Source of the DNA: Dinoroseobacter shibae DFL 12 = DSM 16493
GTDB taxonomy: Bacteria; Pseudomonadota; Alphaproteobacteria; Rhodobacterales; Rhodobacteraceae
Length of the DNA stretch: 64,000 nt
Direction: 5' to 3'
Assembly (NCBI RefSeq): GCF_000018145.1
Contig: NC_009952.1
Coordinates: forward strand, 1,426,001-1,490,000
In this document: one piece after another, positions 8,356 to 16,882 of the stretch
Numbering within the stretch: position 1 is the first letter of the stretch
Layout: every line of letters begins with the position of its first letter
Position numbers and translations under genes: made by a program
The notes under the pieces: generated by a model
Database searches by the model: none
Seen by the model: the letters and a program-made list of their open reading frames with translations, nothing else
Told to the model about the DNA's origin: nothing

Positions 8356-9629
8356 TGGGGCGTCTCCATCAGGTCGTCCAGTTCTGCGTAATCGGGCAGG
8401 GTGCGGTCGATGGGCTCGCCACCGCGCAGCACGATCCGGTCGCTTTGCGGGCGGGAGAAGAACTCGTTCCAGCTCCGCGCGCGGGTGATCACCAGGTCCG
8501 CAGGCGCGCCGGGCGCAAGGCTCGGCGCGTCGAAGCCGCAGATCGCCGCCGGGGTCGCGGTGAAGGCCCGCACCCAGTCGAAGCGCCCGTGATCGAGATG
8601 CCCGATCCGCGTCGCCTCCCGCATCACCTCGACCATGTCCATGTCGCCATAGGCGTAGAACGGATCGCGGGTGTTGTCCGAGGCAAAGGCCACGGGAATG
8701 TCCCGCGCCATCATCTCGTGCACGAGCGTGATGCCGCGCCCGCGCGGGGTCCGGCCCGCATGACGGTCCTGCAAGTAGAGGTTGCACAAGGGCAGCGACA
8801 CCACGTTGATCCCCACCTGCGCGACCAGGTCCAGCGTGTCCAGCGCCCGGGCCTCGTCTTGCGTGCCGAGCGAGCAGCAATGGCCAACGGTGATCGGCGC
8901 GTCGAACCCCACCTCATGGGCGGTCTCGGCAATCGCGCGCAGGGTCTCGGACGACGGATCCATGGTTTCGTCCACGTGGAAATCGGCGGCAAGGCCCCGC
9001 TCGGCGGCCATGGCGAAGAAGCCGCGCAGCCGGTCGATCAGGTCCGGCACCGGGTAGGTCACCATGCCCAGAACCCCGCCGGGGGTCTCGGCCACCCGAT
9101 CGGCGGTGGCCTTGAACGGCCCGTCGGTCGAGAAGTGATCGCAGCCGATCAGGCAGACCGCCTGCAACTCGATCCGGCCGGCCCACTCGGCCTGCATGTC
9201 GCGAAAGAGCGGAAAGGAGATCCCGTCCTGCGGCGGAATGCTGTCGAGATGCGTGCGGATCGCCCGCGTCCCGTGGGCATAGGCGCAGCGCAGGGCAAAG
9301 CTCATCCGGCGCCGCACATCCTCAGCCGACCAGCGCGCCGCGCGGTCTTCGGCCACGGTGCTGAGCGCGCCCATGAACGTACCGTCGGGGTTCGGACTGC
9401 GCCCCCAGATATGGCCCTTGTCCAGATGGGTGTGCATGTCGGTGAAGCACGGCAGCACGAGCGCGCCTTCCATGTCCACCGCGATGGGCTGCGGCTCCGA
9501 CAGGTCGCCTTGGGCATCGATGGAAATCTCGGTCCTGACCAGGTCCCCGTCCTGCCCCAAAAGGCAGGCGGGCACATGCACGTTCGTCATCGTAAAGGCG
9601 CCGCTGGGCAATGCGCGGTAGTCCATCAT
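8352..9629 (-). CDS. Cytosine-deaminase-like amidohydrolase
   Basis: A 425-aa amidohydrolase-superfamily (CodA/AtzC-like) enzyme. Metal ligands appear as HTHLDK (His66, His68), HVDE (around residue 213), a HC pair near residue 246 and the barrel Asp in SDN (about 317), followed by DPFYAYGDMDM as in cytosine and isocytosine deaminases. Such enzymes deaminate or hydrolyse pyrimidines, triazines and hydantoin-like rings. It is coupled to the oxidase downstream (ATGA) and to the permease upstream (stop and start overlap by 4 nt). It is the strongest hint that the pathway substrate is a nitrogen heterocycle. Confidence 0.88.
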   Translation of the reverse strand: MMDYRALPSGAFTMTNVHVPACLLGQDGDLVRTEISIDAQGDLSEPQPIAVDMEGALVLPCFTDMHTHLDKGHIWGRSPNPDGTFMGALSTVAEDRAARWSAEDVRRRMSFALRCAYAHGTRAIRTHLDSIPPQDGISFPLFRDMQAEWAGRIELQAVCLIGCDHFSTDGPFKATADRVAETPGGVLGMVTYPVPDLIDRLRGFFAMAAERGLAADFHVDETMDPSSETLRAIAETAHEVGFDAPITVGHCCSLGTQDEARALDTLDLVAQVGINVVSLPLCNLYLQDRHAGRTPRGRGITLVHEMMARDIPVAFASDNTRDPFYAYGDMDMVEVMREATRIGHLDHGRFDWVRAFTATPAAICGFDAPSLAPGAPADLVITRARSWNEFFSRPQSDRIVLRGGEPIDRTLPDYAELDDLMETPQ

Positions 9630-10483
9630 CCCTCCCGTGTCAGGGCACTCTCATGCCATTTGTGCAACAGCATATGACTGAGAACCGACAGGGCTGCAAA
9701 GATGAAAACCCCCATGGCCGCGACCAGGCTGAGCGCCGCGAACATCCGCGCGATATTCAGGCGGTAGCCTGCCTCCTGGATCCGCGCGGCCAGCCCCGCG
9801 CCGACCCCGCCCGTGCCCGCGACCAGCTCGGCCACCACCGCCCCGATCAGAGACAGACCGCCCGCGATCTTCAGCCCGCCGAGGAAATAGGGCAGCGCCG
9901 AAGGCAGCTGCAACATCCAAAGCTTTTGCCACCGGGTCGCGCCATAGATGCGAAACAGATCGCGCAGGTTGTGATCGACCGAGTTCAGGCCCAGCGTGGT
10001 GGAGCTGAGCACCGGAAAGAACGCCACGATCCACGCACAGAGCAGCATTCCGGCGGTCTTGCTGTCGACATAGATGAAGATCAGCGGCGCGATGGATACC
10101 ACGGGGGTCACCTGCAGGATCACCGCATAGGGGTAGAAGCTCATCTCAACCATTTTCGACTGGTTGAACAGGATCGCGAGGCCTGCGCCCCCGATCACGG
10201 CGAGAAGCAGTGCCAGAATGGTCGTCCGGGCGGTCAGTAGCGACGCCTCGTAAAGGATCCCCCAATCGGCGATCAGCGTGTCCAGAACCCGCCCCGGGCC
10301 CGGCAGGATGTAATGGGGGATCTCGTTCCAGACCACGATCCGGTCCCACAGGAAGATCCCCAGGGCCATGACGATCACCGGCAGGGACCATTTGCCGATC
10401 CTCTCGATCCGGCGGGCGCGCAGGCGCGCCTGCTCGTCGGCGTCGGGCGTGTCCACGAGGGGGCTCGGGTCCGCAAGGCTCAT
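9626..10483 (-). CDS. ABC transporter permease
   Basis: Inner-membrane permease of 285 aa in the SsuC/TauC/ThiX group, with about six hydrophobic segments and the EAA loop (FRIYGATRWQ, then LPSALPYFLGGLKIA). The start at 10483 gives an N-terminus MSLADPSPL and a 4-nt overlap with the ATPase stop. It is cotranscribed between the ATPase and the amidohydrolase, so transport and catabolism share one mRNA. Only one permease is present, so it should work as a homodimer. Confidence 0.9.
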   Translation of the reverse strand: MSLADPSPLVDTPDADEQARLRARRIERIGKWSLPVIVMALGIFLWDRIVVWNEIPHYILPGPGRVLDTLIADWGILYEASLLTARTTILALLLAVIGGAGLAILFNQSKMVEMSFYPYAVILQVTPVVSIAPLIFIYVDSKTAGMLLCAWIVAFFPVLSSTTLGLNSVDHNLRDLFRIYGATRWQKLWMLQLPSALPYFLGGLKIAGGLSLIGAVVAELVAGTGGVGAGLAARIQEAGYRLNIARMFAALSLVAAMGVFIFAALSVLSHMLLHKWHESALTREG

Positions 10484-11289
10484 GCTGCTGCTCCAATCGC
10501 TTCTTGCAGGGCATCGGAGGCCGCCCGGCAATGGGCGGCGTATTCGGGGCTGGTGCGGAAGGTCTCGGTGCGCGGGTAGGGCGCGTCGACCTGCACCTCG
10601 CGCAGCACCCGCCCGGGCCGCGCCGCCATGACCACGATCCGGTCCGACAGGAACACGCTTTCGAACACCGAATGGGTCACGAAGATCACCGTGCAGCCGA
10701 TCTTTTCCTTCAGGGCCAGAAGGTCGTTGTTCAGTTTGAACCTTGTGATCTCGTCCAGGGCCGCGAAGGGCTCGTCCATCAGGATCAGCCGGGGCCGCGT
10801 GACCATGGCCCGCGCAATGGACACCCGCATCTTCATGCCCCCCGACAGCTCCCTTGGATAGGCATTCTGGAATTTCTCCAGACCGACGAGTTTCAACGCC
10901 TCCAGCACCTCGTCCTTGACCGCGTTGTAGGGTTTGCCGCGCAGCCGGTAGGGCAGGTAGGTGTTCTGCGCCACCGTGGCCCAGGGCATCAGGGTCGGTT
11001 CCTGGAACACCACGCCCAGATCGCCCGTGTCATGCTGCCCGGTCCAGTCCACCGATCCGCGCGTCGGATGCAACAGGTCGGCGATGATCCGCAGCGCCGT
11101 GGACTTGCCACAGCCCGAGGGGCCCAGCAGGGACATGAAATCCCCCTGGTTGATCGTCAGGCTCAGGTCGCGCAGGGCCACCACGTCGCCGTTGAAAATC
11201 TTGTCCACCCCGGACAGCGTCAGGACCGGGGGACGGGCATCGAGCGGCGCAAGCGGTGCAGCAGTGGCGAGGGTCATTGCGTCTTTCAT
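10480..11289 (-). CDS. ABC transporter ATP-binding protein (nitrate/sulfonate/pyrimidine type)
   Basis: Cytosolic ATPase of 269 aa. Walker A GPSGCGKST, Q-loop in VVFQEPTLMPW, signature LSGGMKMRVSIARA, Walker B LILMDEPFAALD and switch His in VTHSVFES are all intact. It belongs to the SsuB/TauB/ThiZ group that works with NMT1-type binding proteins. An internal ATG at 11277 is an alternative start. It sits 64 nt after the binding-protein gene and overlaps the permease by 4 nt. Confidence 0.92.
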   Translation of the reverse strand: MKDAMTLATAAPLAPLDARPPVLTLSGVDKIFNGDVVALRDLSLTINQGDFMSLLGPSGCGKSTALRIIADLLHPTRGSVDWTGQHDTGDLGVVFQEPTLMPWATVAQNTYLPYRLRGKPYNAVKDEVLEALKLVGLEKFQNAYPRELSGGMKMRVSIARAMVTRPRLILMDEPFAALDEITRFKLNNDLLALKEKIGCTVIFVTHSVFESVFLSDRIVVMAARPGRVLREVQVDAPYPRTETFRTSPEYAAHCRAASDALQEAIGAAA

Positions 11290-11353
11290 ACGAACTTCAC
11301 AGGATCGCGCGCCCCGTATCCCGGGCCGCGCGACAGGTCTCGACAGGCTGGTC

Positions 11354-12355
11354 TCAGCCGCCGGGCTTGAGATCCATGCCCAAACCCTGGTTCACGAACT
11401 GTGTGGTATAGCTCGCCGCGATGTCGAGCCCGTCCTCGATCACCCCGGCCTTGACCATCTTGGCGTAGAAATCGGCCACCACGTCCGGGTTGATCGCGCC
11501 GATGCCCATCTCCAGTGCGTCGCCGCTGTCCACGATGCCCTCGTCCTTCATCATGTTGCGCGCAAAGGCGAGCTTGTCATCGGTCATGTCCGGGTTCGCC
11601 GCCTTGATCAGTTCGTTGGCCGCGGACGGATCGCCGTAGAGATAATTGTACCAGCCCTTGATCGATCCCTCGACGAAGCACTTCACCTGCTCGGGCTTCT
11701 CGTCGATCGTGGCCTGCATGGTCTCGACCATGGTGGCGTAGCTGGAAAAGCCCGCATCGGCGATCAGGAACACGTTGGGCTTGAACCCGGCCTCCTTTTC
11801 GACCGCGAAGGGTTCGGAGCTGAGATAGCCCTGCATGCCCACGCGCTTGTCCGCGATGAAGGGCGCGGGATTGAACGTATAGGGCTGGCGCTGCTCCACG
11901 GTGAATCCGTGCTCGGCGATCATCCACTGGTAGTAGGACGTGAAGCCATTATCCCCGATCAACAGGGTGAGATCCTTCAGCTCTTCCCAACTGTCGGCCT
12001 CGCCCGGGTGGGCAAGGATCACCTGCGGATGCTTCTGGAAGGTCGCGGCGACCATGACGACGGGAATGTCCTCCTTCACCGCGTTGAACGCCTGCAGCAT
12101 GTCTCCGCCCATGTGATAGTCGATCCGGCCCGCCAGCATCAGGGCCCGGTTGTTGACCTGCGGGCCGCCCGAGATGATCTCGACATCCAGACCACAAGCG
12201 GCATAGGTGCCGTCGGCCACGGACTGGTAGAACCCGCCATGCTCGGCCTGGGCCAGCCAGTTGGTGCCGAAGACGACCTTGGCGTTCTCGGCAGAGGCAG
12301 CGGAGGCGCCGCATACGAGCGCGATCGCCAGAAGCGAAGTGGTTGTACGTGTCAT
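11354..12355 (-). CDS. NMT1/THI5-like ABC substrate-binding protein, second system
   Basis: First gene of the long minus-strand operon, 333 aa. A signal peptide spans residues 1-22 (SAASA cleavage), then the mature start VVFGTNWLAQAEHGGFYQSVA shows the aromatic/Gly-rich ligand lobe typical of the NMT1/THI5 family that captures thiamine-pyrimidine precursors and related heterocycles. It has the same family signature as the binding protein at 1332 but is clearly a separate system. An AGGAG-like site lies just before the ATG. Together with the downstream enzymes, it suggests high-affinity uptake of a pyrimidine-like nutrient. Confidence 0.87.
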   Translation of the reverse strand: MTRTTTSLLAIALVCGASAASAENAKVVFGTNWLAQAEHGGFYQSVADGTYAACGLDVEIISGGPQVNNRALMLAGRIDYHMGGDMLQAFNAVKEDIPVVMVAATFQKHPQVILAHPGEADSWEELKDLTLLIGDNGFTSYYQWMIAEHGFTVEQRQPYTFNPAPFIADKRVGMQGYLSSEPFAVEKEAGFKPNVFLIADAGFSSYATMVETMQATIDEKPEQVKCFVEGSIKGWYNYLYGDPSAANELIKAANPDMTDDKLAFARNMMKDEGIVDSGDALEMGIGAINPDVVADFYAKMVKAGVIEDGLDIAASYTTQFVNQGLGMDLKPGG

Positions 12356-12398
12356 GGGATCTCCTGTCGGGTGTATTTGCTTTTTTTTGAAAATAGAG

Positions 12399-12457
12399 CA
12401 TGCGCGCAGTTTGGCATCAAATCATGCGCGATACTCAATGATTCTGCCTAATTAGGC
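12399..12457. promoter_or_regulatory. Divergent promoter region with palindrome and repeated octamer
   Basis: Between the importer operon (minus) and ridA (plus) there is a perfect 12-bp palindrome GCCTAATTAGGC (12446-12457) and a direct repeat of CATGCGCG (12399-12406 and 12423-12430, 24 nt apart). The region is AT-richer than its surroundings. These are plausible operator sites for a regulator of the operon; no regulator gene is adjacent. Confidence 0.4.
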
Positions 12458-12593
12458 GGCGCAAACGCTCCCATTTCGGGCGGGAGGGTCAAAAACTGGG
12501 CGCTTCCGGGGTGATGCATGACGGGTCCGGACTGGTCATCGCGCCTCTGCTCTGACAGCGTCACGTCATGGTTCCGTTCTTAGGAGGCCCGCC

Positions 12594-12992
12594 ATGCTGC
12601 GCCCGCTCAGTCCCGATACGATCCGTCCGCCCTTTGCGCGCTATGCCCACGGGGTCGAGGTGCCCGCGGGGGCGCGGCTCGTGGTCTGTTCGGGGCAGTT
12701 GGGGATCGGACCCGATGACGTGGCCCCCGACAGTGCCGAGGCCCAGGCCGCCCTGTGTTTCGCCAATCTCGACGCGGTGCTGGCGGAAGGCGGGATGGGG
12801 CGGGCGGACGTGGTGCGGATCAACGCCTATGTCACCGACCGCACCCACATGACCGGCTACATGGCCGCGCGGGACGCCTGGCTCTCGGCGGTGCCCGATC
12901 ACCTGCCGGCCTCGACCCTGATGATCGTGTCGGGCTTCACCCGCCCGGAGTTCAAGGTCGAGATCGAGCTGATCGCCGCACAGATGCCCTGA
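12594..12992 (+). CDS. ridA: RidA/YjgF-family protein
   Basis: Small trimeric-type protein of 132 aa with the RidA fold. The conserved features SGQLG (early strand), NLDAVLAEGG, the VVRINAYVTD core strand and a C-terminal VEIELIA are present; the catalytic Arg normally found near the C-terminal FTRPEFKVEIE segment appears as Arg122. RidA hydrolyses reactive enamines or imines, and RutC of the pyrimidine degradation pathway is in the same family. A strong AGGAGG site precedes the ATG. It is divergent from the importer/amidohydrolase operon and could remove imine intermediates of that pathway. Confidence 0.88.
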   Translation: MLRPLSPDTIRPPFARYAHGVEVPAGARLVVCSGQLGIGPDDVAPDSAEAQAALCFANLDAVLAEGGMGRADVVRINAYVTDRTHMTGYMAARDAWLSAVPDHLPASTLMIVSGFTRPEFKVEIELIAAQMP

Positions 12993-12995
12993 GCG

Positions 12996-14363
12996 TCAGA
13001 GCAGCTCCTGCACCAGCTTGCGCAGATCCTTTTGCAACTCAGGGTCGAGCCGAGGCGGCGCGGGCTTGCCCGCAAGCGAGACCAGCCGCCGGTAGACGGT
13101 ATTGTGGCGATGGGCGCGGGCCAGGATCTCGCGGGTGAACGGTCCGGCCTGGGGGTCGCCCGCGCAGACCGCCTCCAGCCGCGCGGTCATCAGGTCGATC
13201 ATCTCGCCCTTCTCCACCCAGTAGGAGATCATCCCGTCGAACAGCGCGCCGCCCTTGCCCCAACGCGCCTTGGGCGGCCAGGGGCGCGGGATGTCGTAAA
13301 TCTTGCGCTCCGTCTCGGTCAGTTTCAGGGTGTTGGCCAGCAGGCTTCCGGCGATGCCCATGGCCCGCTGGGCCTGGCTCGCCCCGTGATCGGCGAAGCT
13401 GTCGCAGACCGACACCAGCCAGCGCAGCTTCATCTCTTGCGCAAGCTTCGACGCATAAGCATCTGTGATTTGACTGAAAAGCGCATGCGCCTCGCGGCAA
13501 TCCGGCACCCGGCGCATCACCACGATCACGGCGCCCAGCAGATGCGCCAACCGGGACTGGTCGGCAAACTCGGGCTGCAATTTTCGGAAATGCCGGATCA
13601 GGTTCGCCTCCCGCCCGGCCCAGGTCTTGCCGCGACGCCCGCCGGTCAGGCTGCTGGCGAAGGGGGCGAGCGGCACGCCCGGCATCGGCAGGGCCGCCGC
13701 GGCCGCGTCCGCGCGCAGGTCGCGCTGCTCGAAGAAGGCAGGCCACAGGTCCCAGACCTGCGCACCCGGCGCCTCCGGCATGGAAGCGGGCTGCACCGGC
13801 CGATCCGCATCGGGACGGTAGCCGAGGATCTCGAAGTCGCGCTTGTAGAAGCGCAGGGCGCGCGCCTGCACTTCGGGTGACATCTCGGGCAGCGGCGCAT
13901 GGGCCACGATGCGCGCGGGCATGGGCAGGGCGCAAGCCTCCGCCGCGCGGGCGTAGTCCTGGGCGAAACATTCGGCGCGGATCAGGTGATCGGCCTCGTG
14001 CAACCGCCGGATCGGGTGGGTCTGCGGCGCAAGGCACGCCTTGAGCTGGGCCTGCGGATAGGACCGGCTGTGATCACAGGGCGTGCGCGGGTTCTCCAGG
14101 ATCTCCAGCGCGCCCTCCCATGTCAGGCCGGGCAGGCGCGGCTTGGCACCGGGGCTCTCGCCATCGCGAAACTGCGCGATGATCCGCGCCATCCGCACCA
14201 GCGGGTGCCGCACGGCAGCGATCCGGGGCACCCCCGGCGCGTCGAATCCGGTGCTCAGCCGCGTCTCCACCGCCGCGCCGAAGCTGTCCCGCAAGGCCTG
14301 CGCCCCCGTGCCCGGGATATCTAGCAGGATCACATCGGGGCTGGCATAGCGGTGGCTGGTCAC
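12996..14363 (-). CDS. Sulfotransferase-like protein of unknown role
   Basis: 455 aa if started at GTG 14363, which has GAGGA 8 nt upstream; an ATG-initiated form would begin 36 codons earlier but its extra residues look non-coding. The N-terminus VILLDIPGTGAQALRDSF resembles the 5'-phosphosulfate loop of sulfotransferases, and AAVRHPLVRMARI resembles their 3'-phosphate-binding RxxPxxR segment. The C-terminal 250 residues are helical and unlike any family I recognise. It is convergent with ridA (3-nt gap). Substrate and activity are unknown; a degenerate or non-catalytic member is possible. Confidence 0.6.
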   Translation of the reverse strand: MTSHRYASPDVILLDIPGTGAQALRDSFGAAVETRLSTGFDAPGVPRIAAVRHPLVRMARIIAQFRDGESPGAKPRLPGLTWEGALEILENPRTPCDHSRSYPQAQLKACLAPQTHPIRRLHEADHLIRAECFAQDYARAAEACALPMPARIVAHAPLPEMSPEVQARALRFYKRDFEILGYRPDADRPVQPASMPEAPGAQVWDLWPAFFEQRDLRADAAAAALPMPGVPLAPFASSLTGGRRGKTWAGREANLIRHFRKLQPEFADQSRLAHLLGAVIVVMRRVPDCREAHALFSQITDAYASKLAQEMKLRWLVSVCDSFADHGASQAQRAMGIAGSLLANTLKLTETERKIYDIPRPWPPKARWGKGGALFDGMISYWVEKGEMIDLMTARLEAVCAGDPQAGPFTREILARAHRHNTVYRRLVSLAGKPAPPRLDPELQKDLRKLVQELL

Positions 14364-14480
14364 GCAGGTGGTCCTCGGTTGATCGATCGCCCTTCTGCAC
14401 CGTGGCATCGCGGCAAAAGGAGGGCAAGACCGCGCCCTTCGTAGGGCAAGTGCCTGTCTTCGAACGGACAATGCGCGGAT

Positions 14481-14511
14481 GAAAAACGCCGCCCTCCTGC
14501 GAGGGCGGCGT
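14481..14511 (-). terminator. Rho-independent terminator of clpX
   Basis: On the minus strand a 10-bp GC stem (14501-14510 with 14487-14496, 4-nt loop) is followed by five T residues (the A-run at 14482-14486 on the plus strand). It lies about 40 nt after the clpX stop codon. Confidence 0.88.
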
Positions 14512-14552
14512 CCGGTGATTGGTCGAGGAACCGCCCCAAAGGCGGGCCCGGA

Positions 14553-15812
14553 TCAGCCCACGGTGGCGGGCTCTTCCTTGCGCTCGGCATAGATCAGCAG
14601 CGGCTGCGCATCGCCCGAGACGACCTCTTCGTTGACCACCACCTCGTCCACGTTGTCCAGACCCGGCAGGTCGAACATCGTGTTCAGCAGGATGTCCTCG
14701 AGGATCGAGCGCAGGCCGCGTGCCCCGGTCTTGCGTTCGATCGCGCGCCCGGCGATGGCGTTCAGCGCATCCTCGGTGAAGGTCAGCTGCGCATCCTCCA
14801 ACTCGAAGAGCCGCTGGTACTGCTTGACCAGCGCGTTCTTCGGCTGGGTCAGGATCGTGACCAGCGCGTCCTCGTCGAGATCCGTGAGGGTCGCGATCAC
14901 CGGCAGGCGGCCTACGAATTCCGGGATCAGCCCGAATTTCAGCAGATCCTCCGGCTCCAGCTCGCCGAACATCTCCCCCACGCCGCGGGTGTCGTTCTCC
15001 TTCACATCGGCACCGAAGCCGATGGCAGAGCCCTTGCCGCGCTGCGCGATGATCTTCTCGAGACCCGCGAACGCACCGCCGCAGATGAACAGGATGTTGG
15101 TCGTGTCCACCTGCAGGAACTCCTGCTGCGGATGTTTGCGCCCGCCCTGGGGCGGCACCGAGGCGACCGTGCCTTCCATGATCTTCAGAAGCGCCTGCTG
15201 CACCCCTTCGCCCGAGACATCCCGCGTGATCGAGGGATTGTCGGACTTGCGGGTGATCTTGTCGACCTCGTCGATATAGACGATGCCGCGCTGCGCGCGC
15301 TCCACATTGTATTCCGACGCCTGTAGCAGCTTGAGGATGATATTCTCCACATCCTCGCCCACATAACCGGCTTCGGTCAGGGTCGTCGCATCCGCCATGG
15401 TGAAAGGCACATCGAGGATCCGCGCCAGCGTCTGAGCCAGCAACGTCTTGCCGCAGCCCGTGGGCCCGATCAGCAGGATGTTGGACTTGGCCAGTTCGAT
15501 ATCCGTCTTGCCCGCATGGTTCAGACGTTTGTAGTGGTTATGGACCGCCACCGAGAGCACGCGCTTGGCGTGGCTCTGGCCGATCACGTAATCATCGAGG
15601 ACATCGCAAATCTCCTGCGGCGTCGGAACGCCTTCGGACGATTTCAGACCGGATGATTTCGTCTCTTCGCGGATGATGTCCATGCACAGCTCGACGCATT
15701 CATCGCAGATGAACACGGTGGGCCCTGCAATCAGCTTGCGCACTTCATGCTGACTCTTGCCGCAGAAGGAGCAGTAGAGCGTATTCTTGCTGTCGCCGGA
15801 GTTGTTCGCCAT
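14553..15812 (-). CDS. clpX: ClpX, ATP-dependent unfoldase subunit of ClpXP
   Basis: AAA+ unfoldase of 419 aa, the usual length. The N-terminal zinc-binding domain has Cys14/Cys17 and Cys36/Cys39. Walker A is GPTGCGKT (116-123), Walker B is [10 protein letters not shown], and pore and sensor regions are intact, as is the IGF-type loop that docks on ClpP (SAIGFGADV). It recognises tagged or damaged proteins and feeds them to ClpP, whose gene lies directly upstream on the same strand. The 207-nt gap between clpP and clpX suggests an independent clpX promoter in addition to read-through. Confidence 0.98.
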   Translation of the reverse strand: MANNSGDSKNTLYCSFCGKSQHEVRKLIAGPTVFICDECVELCMDIIREETKSSGLKSSEGVPTPQEICDVLDDYVIGQSHAKRVLSVAVHNHYKRLNHAGKTDIELAKSNILLIGPTGCGKTLLAQTLARILDVPFTMADATTLTEAGYVGEDVENIILKLLQASEYNVERAQRGIVYIDEVDKITRKSDNPSITRDVSGEGVQQALLKIMEGTVASVPPQGGRKHPQQEFLQVDTTNILFICGGAFAGLEKIIAQRGKGSAIGFGADVKENDTRGVGEMFGELEPEDLLKFGLIPEFVGRLPVIATLTDLDEDALVTILTQPKNALVKQYQRLFELEDAQLTFTEDALNAIAGRAIERKTGARGLRSILEDILLNTMFDLPGLDNVDEVVVNEEVVSGDAQPLLIYAERKEEPATVG

Positions 15813-15906
15813 CGGGTACCTCGTCGGTTGCCCCCCGGATCGATCCGGTCAAATCGAGCCATCCTGGCCGCGAGGGGGGCGCGTTTCGGGCCATGCTAGG
15901 GCAGGG

Positions 15907-15978
15907 CTCTGGGCTTCACAATGCCAAAAATTGGCGCGCCCCGGCCTCTGGGACTTCACAATTTTTTGGGGCCGGGGC
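15907..15978. repeat. Direct repeats and hairpin between clpP and clpX
   Basis: Two near-identical copies of CTCTGGG(A)CTTCACAAT (15907-15922 and 15946-15962) lie 39 nt apart, and a 9-bp inverted repeat GCCCCGGCC/GGCCGGGGC (15938-15946 with 15970-15978) spans the second. On the minus strand this is downstream of clpP and upstream of clpX, so it can be a partial terminator for clpP and/or an operator region for clpX. Confidence 0.5.
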
Positions 15979-16019
15979 AAGGGCAGGGCAGCCGGGGCCG
16001 CCCCACCGGAAGGGGTGCG

Positions 16020-16646
16020 TTACTTGCTGGTGTCCTCGTTGGCGCGGCTCTCGACGATCTCGTCGATCAGGCCCCATTCCTTGGCCTGCTCCGCATCCAT
16101 GAAATTGTCGCGCTCCAGGGCATCGACCACCTTTTTCAGGGGCTGGCCCGTGTGCTTGACGTAGATCTGGTTCAGCCGATCCTTGAGCTTCTGGGTCTCC
16201 TGGGCGTGAATCATGATGTCCGTCGCCTGACCCTGGTAGCCGCCCGAGGGCTGGTGAACCATGATCCGGCTGTTGGGCAGCGAAAAGCGCATGCCTTTCT
16301 CCCCCGCGGTCAGCAGAAGCGACCCCATGGACGCCGCCTGTCCCACCACCAGGGTGGAGACCTTCGGCTTGATGTATTGCATGGTGTCATAGATCGACAG
16401 GCCCGAGGTCACCACGCCACCGGGGCTGTTGATATACATCGAGATTTCCTTGGACGGGTTCTCCGCCTCCAGGTGCAGCAGCTGTGCCACCACCAGCTGG
16501 CTCATCCCGTCATGGACGGGACCGTTCACGAACACGATCCGCTCCTTGAGCAGTCGTGAGAAGATGTCATAGGCCCGTTCGCCGCGGCTGGTCTGTTCGA
16601 CCACCATGGGAACGAGGTTCATGTAGGTATCTACGGGATCATGCAT
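16020..16646 (-). CDS. clpP: ClpP, proteolytic subunit of the Clp protease
   Basis: Serine peptidase of 208 aa. The catalytic triad is Ser106 ([10 protein letters not shown]), His131 (IMVHQPSGG) and Asp180 (LERDNFM); the oxyanion region INSPGG is intact. It assembles as a double heptamer and degrades proteins delivered by ClpX. It is the first gene of the clpP-clpX pair on the minus strand. The length matches alphaproteobacterial ClpP. Confidence 0.98.
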   Translation of the reverse strand: MHDPVDTYMNLVPMVVEQTSRGERAYDIFSRLLKERIVFVNGPVHDGMSQLVVAQLLHLEAENPSKEISMYINSPGGVVTSGLSIYDTMQYIKPKVSTLVVGQAASMGSLLLTAGEKGMRFSLPNSRIMVHQPSGGYQGQATDIMIHAQETQKLKDRLNQIYVKHTGQPLKKVVDALERDNFMDAEQAKEWGLIDEIVESRANEDTSK

Positions 16647-16882
16647 GCCGGTGCCTCAAGTCTGTATGGGGGGTTCTAAGGTTTATGTGTCAACAAGATG
16701 TTATGTGCCCGTCCGGGGAGGTACAAGAGCATCCGACCGCTTCTGCCGCGGACGTGTTCCGGCCCCAAGTCGGGCTTGTGAAAACACCCCGTTGCGCACG
16801 GTGCGGTGCAAAAAGACGCGCCTCGCGACCATGGGTCACGGCGCGCCTTGATCCCGGGCGGGGGCGCGATAGCTCCTGACCC

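Noticed and set aside
12356-12593. TPP riboswitch upstream of the NMT1-type binding protein
   Set aside because: I did not see the conserved CTGAGA/ACCTGA core elements of a THI-box in this gap, nor in 1059-1331.
16556-16879. Small plus-strand gene upstream of the photolyase-like gene
   Set aside because: It starts inside clpP on the opposite strand and its translation is Cys/Arg-rich with no recognisable pattern.
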